From NCBI GenBank assembly GCA_910577365.1, contig CAJTMU010000091.1, positions 1-9,328 on the forward strand: a DNA stretch of 9,328 nt, given 5' to 3'. The notes beneath the pieces were generated by a model. The model ran no database searches and was not told where the DNA came from. It saw nothing but the letters and a program-made list of their open reading frames with translations. Positions 5,731-9,328 of this stretch are shown here, in pieces (the stretch's first letter is position 1; the number at the start of each line of letters is the position of its first letter). Origin of the DNA: an uncultured Oscillospiraceae bacterium (GTDB lineage: Bacteria > Bacillota > Clostridia > Oscillospirales > Ruminococcaceae). Position numbers and translations under genes: made by a program.

Positions 5731-6672
5731 TCAATATTGGAAAGATTCTCCTCCAGATGATTTCCTCGCGGTCTTGAACAGCGGGCTTTTTTTGGTGACC
5801 ACACGCTCCTCAATACCCTGCGCGGTGCACAAGCGCAGCGTGATACGCCCGCTGTCCACCCTGGGATGGCGCAATATACGCGCACAACAAGGATCGCACT
5901 TCTCCCGCGAAACCGCAATAAATCCAAATTTCTCGTCCTCATAGGGGACTTCACCGCCCTTAAGCCGCTTATGAAGCCTGCTGCGGGCTATACGAGCAGT
6001 GAAATGACACCAGTCGCCCTCCGTCAGCGGACACTCGCCGATTTGAGGACAAGGAGCGGCTATATATCCGCCAAGCTCCGTAAGAAGCGCCCGTGCCTGT
6101 TTCAACTGTGAGAAGCCCTCGGGCGTTCCCGGCTCTATTATGACCAACAGCTTATCTGCCGCACTCCACAATTCCTCCAGCACGGCACGCCGTCCCGAAG
6201 CCGTCATCTCGTTAAGGCAATACGCCGATATCACCAAATCGGCATGCCGCTCCAGACCGCCTGCTACATCGCGCCTTATCCACCGGAAATCTGCTCCGCA
6301 GCGCTTTGAAAGCTCCGCACCCATGTTTATCATGCCCTGCTCGCGCTCAACACAAGTCACGTCGCCGCAGCCCGTCAGAAGGTACGCCGCAAGGCTCGCC
6401 GCTCCGGTGCCCGCACCTGCGTCCAGAATTGAACCTATATCTCCGTTAAAATGGTCCAGCGTAAGCTCCAGAGCTTTTGAAGCCGCCCCAAAGGTTGCCG
6501 GCATACGCACCGCCGCGTAAGCGAGAACGTCAAGATCTCCGTTAAGCAGCGGCTTCCCGCTGCCGCTTTCGCCGCGATATCGCTGCGAAAGAAGCTCCAC
6601 AGCCCGCGGCAGATCCTTTCGACCCGCCGCAAGCTCCTCCACATACTCCCGTATTTCATGGGGAAATTCCAT
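5731..6672 (-). CDS. Rsm22/METTL17-family methyltransferase-like protein
   Basis: This 313-residue protein belongs to the Rsm22 family, whose mitochondrial members (yeast Rsm22, human METTL17) associate with the small ribosomal subunit and support its assembly. It has a SAM-binding Rossmann motif ILDAGAGTGAAS (82-93). The family block APCPQIGECPL with DWCHF follows at 206-224, then KGG..PYEDEKFGF (238-251). Cys208, Cys214 and Cys222 have the C-x5-C-x7-C spacing I recall for the METTL17 4Fe-4S cluster, and Cys282 (RLCTAQG) is at about the right distance for the fourth ligand. Extra cysteines occur at 259, 262 and 263. The start has GAGGA five bases upstream. It follows the SGNH gene by 43 bases, so the two are probably one transcript. 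Whether bacterial members methylate RNA is not established from sequence. Confidence 0.88.
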   Translation of the reverse strand: MEFPHEIREYVEELAAGRKDLPRAVELLSQRYRGESGSGKPLLNGDLDVLAYAAVRMPATFGAASKALELTLDHFNGDIGSILDAGAGTGAASLAAYLLTGCGDVTCVEREQGMINMGAELSKRCGADFRWIRRDVAGGLERHADLVISAYCLNEMTASGRRAVLEELWSAADKLLVIIEPGTPEGFSQLKQARALLTELGGYIAAPCPQIGECPLTEGDWCHFTARIARSRLHKRLKGGEVPYEDEKFGFIAVSREKCDPCCARILRHPRVDSGRITLRLCTAQGIEERVVTKKSPLFKTARKSSGGESFQY

Positions 6673-6715
6673 TGTATTCCTCTTTCAGGCTGCGCTGCCT
6701 GTCCTGCGCATATCC

Positions 6716-7471
6716 TCAAAAATAATTATTACAGATTTCATTTGCAACAAATTTGCCCTGAAGCAGCTGACCGTTCCCCTTGGGGTGCAGTCCGTCAAGA
6801 AGATATCTGCCGTCACCGCCTTCAACCTCAAGTTTTTCACATATCCCACAGCCGCCATAGCAGTCTATTGTCTTAACCGAAAGCTCACGACAAATTATCT
6901 TCATATTCTCTATGATAACGCGGTTTTTGGCATTATGTGCGGGACTTCCCGTCTGTAACGGCGTCATCACAAAAACACGGCATTCGGGGAAATTCTCCTT
7001 TATCGTCTGAATACACCAGCGCATCGCTCCAGTTACCGTAAATAGATCGGCGCTATCCGCGCTTTTTCCTTCAAGCGCCGCTTCCGCACTGCCGATAAAC
7101 TCCGCCGCATCGTTTGTTCCATATGCGAACACAAAAACATCCGGTGCGGGATATTCACCGTTTTCAACCTCCGCCAAAAATTTTTTGATATGTACCACCG
7201 CGCAGTTATTCATACGCTTCTGAAGCTCATCCGCGTCCTCGGTAGGCTCCCAGCCAGAGCTTATTCCAGCGAAATCAGGAGAACCGTACTCCTGCGTAGT
7301 AATCATTCTGCCGCCGCATTCCACACTTCTCTTATACCACACCGAGCTTCCAACCGCAGCATTGTGGTGACTTTTCATATTCAGCGCGCGGTACACATGA
7401 TAGCTCCACTGATTTCCCTGTGTTATGCTGTCGCCCGATACACCCAAATTCAATTCTTTAAAATTCTTCAT
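6716..7471 (-). CDS. SGNH/GDSL-family hydrolase
   Basis: This 251-residue protein belongs to the SGNH hydrolase superfamily, which cleaves ester bonds of acetylated sugars, lipids or other small esters. Block I is GDSIT (13-17) with nucleophile Ser15, block II is the Gly in AAVGSS (about 41), block III is GTND (118-121) with Asn120, and block V is DGLHP (226-230) with catalytic Asp226 and His229. All four invariant residues (S, G, N, H) are therefore present, which supports an active enzyme. No signal peptide is visible, so a cytoplasmic location is likely; the substrate is unknown. The ATG at 7471 has CGGAG nine bases upstream, and the gene lies about 110 bases downstream of a strong promoter. 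It appears to lead a short operon with the Rsm22-type gene, and possibly the phosphopantetheinyl transferase. Confidence 0.9.
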   Translation of the reverse strand: MKNFKELNLGVSGDSITQGNQWSYHVYRALNMKSHHNAAVGSSVWYKRSVECGGRMITTQEYGSPDFAGISSGWEPTEDADELQKRMNNCAVVHIKKFLAEVENGEYPAPDVFVFAYGTNDAAEFIGSAEAALEGKSADSADLFTVTGAMRWCIQTIKENFPECRVFVMTPLQTGSPAHNAKNRVIIENMKIICRELSVKTIDCYGGCGICEKLEVEGGDGRYLLDGLHPKGNGQLLQGKFVANEICNNYF

Positions 7472-7521
7472 AATATCGTCGCTCCGTTTTTATTTTCTTA
7501 GAACCCGTCTTCATGAAATAC

Positions 7522-7578
7522 GCCTGCATAACGCACCGAATACAGGCTCTTGTTTTTCACGCGGATATCACGATATCC
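7522..7578 (-). promoter_or_regulatory. Two hairpins in the SGNH hydrolase leader RNA
   Basis: The predicted leader begins almost directly with a GGATATC/GATATCC inverted repeat (7578-7572 with 7569-7563). About 16 bases later comes a GCCTG...CAGGC stem (7547-7522), extendable to eight pairs around a ten-base loop. No terminator-like U-tract follows, and no known riboswitch is recognised. The hairpins may protect the 5' end or regulate translation. Confidence 0.4.
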
Positions 7579-7589
7579 CGCATGATATT

Positions 7590-7618
7590 ATTGTAATACA
7601 TAATCGCCTTTTTGTAAA
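7590..7618 (-). promoter_or_regulatory. SigA-type promoter of the SGNH hydrolase gene
   Basis: On the minus strand TTTACA (7618-7613) and TACAAT (7595-7590) are 17 bases apart, a close match to the vegetative consensus. The predicted start is near 7583, giving a leader of about 110 bases. Confidence 0.82.
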
Positions 7619-7714
7619 GGGGGTTGCGGAAAATATCTCAGAGAAACGCAAATAAAAACAAATCGCCCCACTCAAATGAGAGAACTCACAGGACTGAAGG
7701 TGTTAAGACTCGTT

Positions 7715-8659
7715 TTAATCAGAAATTTCCCTTTTCTCTGCCTTTAATCCACTTAAATCAAACTCCGGTGTATACTCCTCCGCCGCGGAGCTTTTTTCCT
7801 GCATATACCCGCGCAGCCCTGCCGAAAGCACGGCATCCAGCGCTTTGCGGTACTCAAATGTTGTCACGCGCCTGTTAAGCTTTGACAGAGCACTGTCTGT
7901 CCTGACCCTGCCGAAAGGAGTATACTGACTCATAAGGCTGAACAATATACATTCTCCGAAATGCTCTCCAACACGCTTTATAACCTCAATGCTATCCTTA
8001 TAATACGTTGGCAGAACCATGTGGCGCACAACCGTCCCTTTTAACAGCACTGCATCGGGAAGCGGCTCGTCCTGACCGACAGCACCGTATCCCTTAAAAA
8101 CAGGAGCGCCCGTTTGCCTGACCATCTCCCCGACTGCCGACAAGGCAGTTTCAAAATATTTCGGAGCGTTGGAAAGTCTGACAGCTGCTTCCTCCGAATA
8201 ATACTTTATGTCAGGAAGATAAATATCCACATATCCATCAAGCATTTTCAGAGTTTCCACACGCTCATATCCGCCGCTGTTATATACTACGGGGATTTGC
8301 AGCCGCCCCCTTGCCATATCCAGCGCACTGATGATCTGCGGCACAAAATGAGTGGGATTCACCAGATTTATATTATGCGCTCCTTGTTTCTCAAGCTCCA
8401 GAAATATCTCCGACAGCCGCTTTACGGATATCTCTTCTCCGTACCCGCCGCTTACCGAATAATTCTGACAATAAGCACATCTCATAACACACCCAGAGAA
8501 AAACACCGCGCCGCTTCCACGGGTTCCCGAAATACAAGGTTCCTCCCAATAATGAAGTGCGGCGCGTGCCGCCGTAACATTTTCGCCCATTCCACAGTAC
8601 CCGCGCCCGCCGCGTGACCTGTCAGCTCCGCACCTGCGAGGGCATAATTCACAACGCAT
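7715..8659 (-). CDS. PflX-type radical SAM protein (pyruvate formate-lyase activase-like)
   Basis: This 314-residue protein is a radical S-adenosylmethionine protein of the PflX group (COG1313), related to glycyl radical enzyme activases but of unproven function. The radical SAM cluster motif is GCVMRCAYCQN with Cys57, Cys61 and Cys64 (CxxxCxxC). Four N-terminal cysteines (3, 6, 10 and 22, in MRCELCPRRC and YCG) form the extra cysteine cluster typical of this group. The middle carries NLVNPTHFVPQI and the VYNSGGYE and DIYLPDIKYY segments seen in family members, and the C-terminal region has FSLMSQYTPFG. Length is normal. The start at 8659 has AGGGAG five bases upstream. No glycyl radical enzyme or other obvious substrate gene is nearby. 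No clear promoter was found; CTGAAA with TAAAAT just upstream is only a weak candidate. No convincing terminator follows it before the SGNH promoter. Confidence 0.9.
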   Translation of the reverse strand: MRCELCPRRCGADRSRGGRGYCGMGENVTAARAALHYWEEPCISGTRGSGAVFFSGCVMRCAYCQNYSVSGGYGEEISVKRLSEIFLELEKQGAHNINLVNPTHFVPQIISALDMARGRLQIPVVYNSGGYERVETLKMLDGYVDIYLPDIKYYSEEAAVRLSNAPKYFETALSAVGEMVRQTGAPVFKGYGAVGQDEPLPDAVLLKGTVVRHMVLPTYYKDSIEVIKRVGEHFGECILFSLMSQYTPFGRVRTDSALSKLNRRVTTFEYRKALDAVLSAGLRGYMQEKSSAAEEYTPEFDLSGLKAEKREISD

Positions 8660-8863
8660 ACGTTCTCCCTATGAAAATTTTATTGCAGCATTTGATTTGC
8701 TTTCAGTCTTTTATGTGTCAGTTGCTGTGGTCTTTTTTAACATTTAGGTTGCTTTTGCTATTTTAAAATTGTAGTGTTTTCTTGCGGATACCGTGACTTA
8801 ACCTTTCAAGAAAGAGAGAAAGAACAGAATCCGACAAAAGCGGGAATATTACTCCTCTGAATT

Positions 8864-8884
8864 AAAAAAGTCCGACATCAGACT
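8864..8884 (-). terminator. Intrinsic terminator (minus strand)
   Basis: On the minus strand AGTCTG and CGGACT (8884-8869) form a six-pair stem, including one G-U pair, around the loop ATGT. A run of six U follows (8869-8864). It lies nearly 300 bases after the upstream gene and about 200 bases before the PflX-type start, so it would isolate the PflX-type gene from upstream transcription. Confidence 0.65.
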
Positions 8885-9113
8885 CGCTTCGTTTGTATTT
8901 GCTTACCAAATAGTTATTTTGAGAAAGTTGTCTTTTTGGAGGAGTGCTTCGCTGCATCAATTCCGCTCAGACAGCCGATGTGTCAACATATAAAACCTTT
9001 TTTACAAAATTAACCGTAAGACAACCTTTAAATACAAAACAAGACAACAACAAATCCGAAAGGCAGAGGCAACGCTGTTATAAATTATTAGTCACAATAC
9101 CCAACAGCTTTCA

Positions 9114-9139
9114 GAGGCTGCCCGAACACGAACAGCCTC
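9114..9139 (-). terminator. Strong hairpin after the 9176-9328 gene, no U-tract
   Basis: Thirty-six bases after the upstream gene's stop, GAGGCTGTTCG (9139-9129) pairs with CGGGCAGCCTC (9124-9114). This makes eleven pairs, two of them G-U, closing a four-base UGUU loop. Neither strand has a run of T after it, so it may be a weak terminator, a 3'-end stabiliser or a processing site. Confidence 0.5.
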
Positions 9140-9175
9140 CGACCGCATATAACGCATATAATATTAAAAATCGTT

Positions 9176-9328
9176 TTATTCCACTACCTGTACCGTGCCG
9201 CGCTCCAACGTATATACCGGCGTAAGCACTCCGTCATCATTATACGTTATCTCAACCGTCAAGTACATTACGCCGCTGTCAACCGAAGTGAAATCAAACG
9301 GGCTGACCGCAACCACATCATAAGTATA
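9176..9328 (-). CDS. C-terminal 50 residues of an unrecognised protein (cut by window edge)
   Basis: An open frame enters at the window edge and ends at TAA (9178-9176). It reads YTYDVVAVSPFDFTSVDSGV, continues through YLTVEITYNDDGVLTPVYT and ends ERGTVQVVE. The alternating hydrophobic and polar residues suggest beta strands, as in an extracellular or wall-protein beta domain, but no family is recognised and the function cannot be stated. The codon pattern and a following hairpin support a real gene end on the same strand as all its neighbours. Confidence 0.6.
   Translation of the reverse strand, partial: YTYDVVAVSPFDFTSVDSGVMYLTVEITYNDDGVLTPVYTLERGTVQVVE

Larger units (their letters stand above)
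8660..9175. other. Gene-poor stretch of about 500 bases
   Basis: I find no credible protein gene here on either strand. The stretch holds the hairpin after the 9176-9328 gene, an intrinsic terminator at 8864-8884, a 31-codon minus-strand frame that ends inside that terminator, and AT-rich sequence upstream of the PflX-type gene. No direct repeat array, tRNA or transposase remnant was recognised. Confidence 0.7.

Noticed and set aside
7619..7714. A terminator after the PflX-type gene.
   Set aside because: Only very short pairings such as CTCA/TGAG were found, with no stem directly before the T-rich stretch, so none is annotated.
8981..8986. TTGACA on the minus strand as a -35 box for a small RNA.
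   Set aside because: The sequence 17 bases downstream is GAATTG, which is not a usable -10 box.
8944..9225. A 93-codon plus-strand frame starting at GTG.
   Set aside because: Its composition is not protein-like, it runs through the 9114-9139 hairpin and into the opposite-strand gene end, and no other gene is on the plus strand.

Overview
This window looks like a chromosomal segment of a Gram-positive anaerobe of the class Clostridia, probably a gut Ruminococcus/Oscillospiraceae-type organism. The placement rests on textbook SigA promoters with 17-base spacers, strong Shine-Dalgarno sites, a PflX-type radical SAM protein, a tiny cysteine-rich DUF6472-like protein, and surface proteins with Gram-positive style anchors. 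It is an inference from gene content; no rRNA or tRNA is present. Every credible gene lies on the minus strand, so transcription runs from high to low coordinates.

In transcription order: (1) 9328-9176, the last 50 codons of an unrecognised protein, followed by a strong hairpin. (2) 9175-8660, about 500 bases without a credible gene, holding a small intrinsic terminator. (3) 8659-7715, a PflX-type radical SAM protein. (4) A clear promoter at 7590-7618, a structured leader, then an SGNH/GDSL hydrolase (7471-6716) and an Rsm22/METTL17-type protein with an iron-sulfur cysteine signature (6672-5731). (5) A possibly structured 153-base leader, then an Sfp-type phosphopantetheinyl transferase (5577-4975) and a hairpin. 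(6) The centrepiece: a perfect-consensus promoter, a cobalamin riboswitch (4889-4710) and three tightly coupled genes. These are a secreted, anchored DUF4430 protein (4682-3804), a membrane-anchored protein combining a terpenoid-cyclase-fold alpha domain with a DUF4430 beta domain (3807-2164), and a 58-residue Cys-rich protein (2154-1978). (7) A RimJ/RimL-like GNAT acetyltransferase (1913-1344). (8) A second clear promoter with a structured leader, and the first 366 codons of glycogen/maltodextrin phosphorylase, cut by the window edge.

The most interesting reading is that region 6 is a bacterial surface system for capturing vitamin B12 or other corrinoids, built from the same two folds as animal intrinsic factor and transcobalamin: an alpha/alpha toroid plus a DUF4430 beta domain. 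The riboswitch would shut it off when adenosylcobalamin is plentiful. The two halves of the large protein are separated by two membrane helices, an arrangement not found in the soluble animal carriers. No transporter gene lies in the window, so delivery into the cell would depend on a system encoded elsewhere. The other genes look like unrelated housekeeping or accessory functions.
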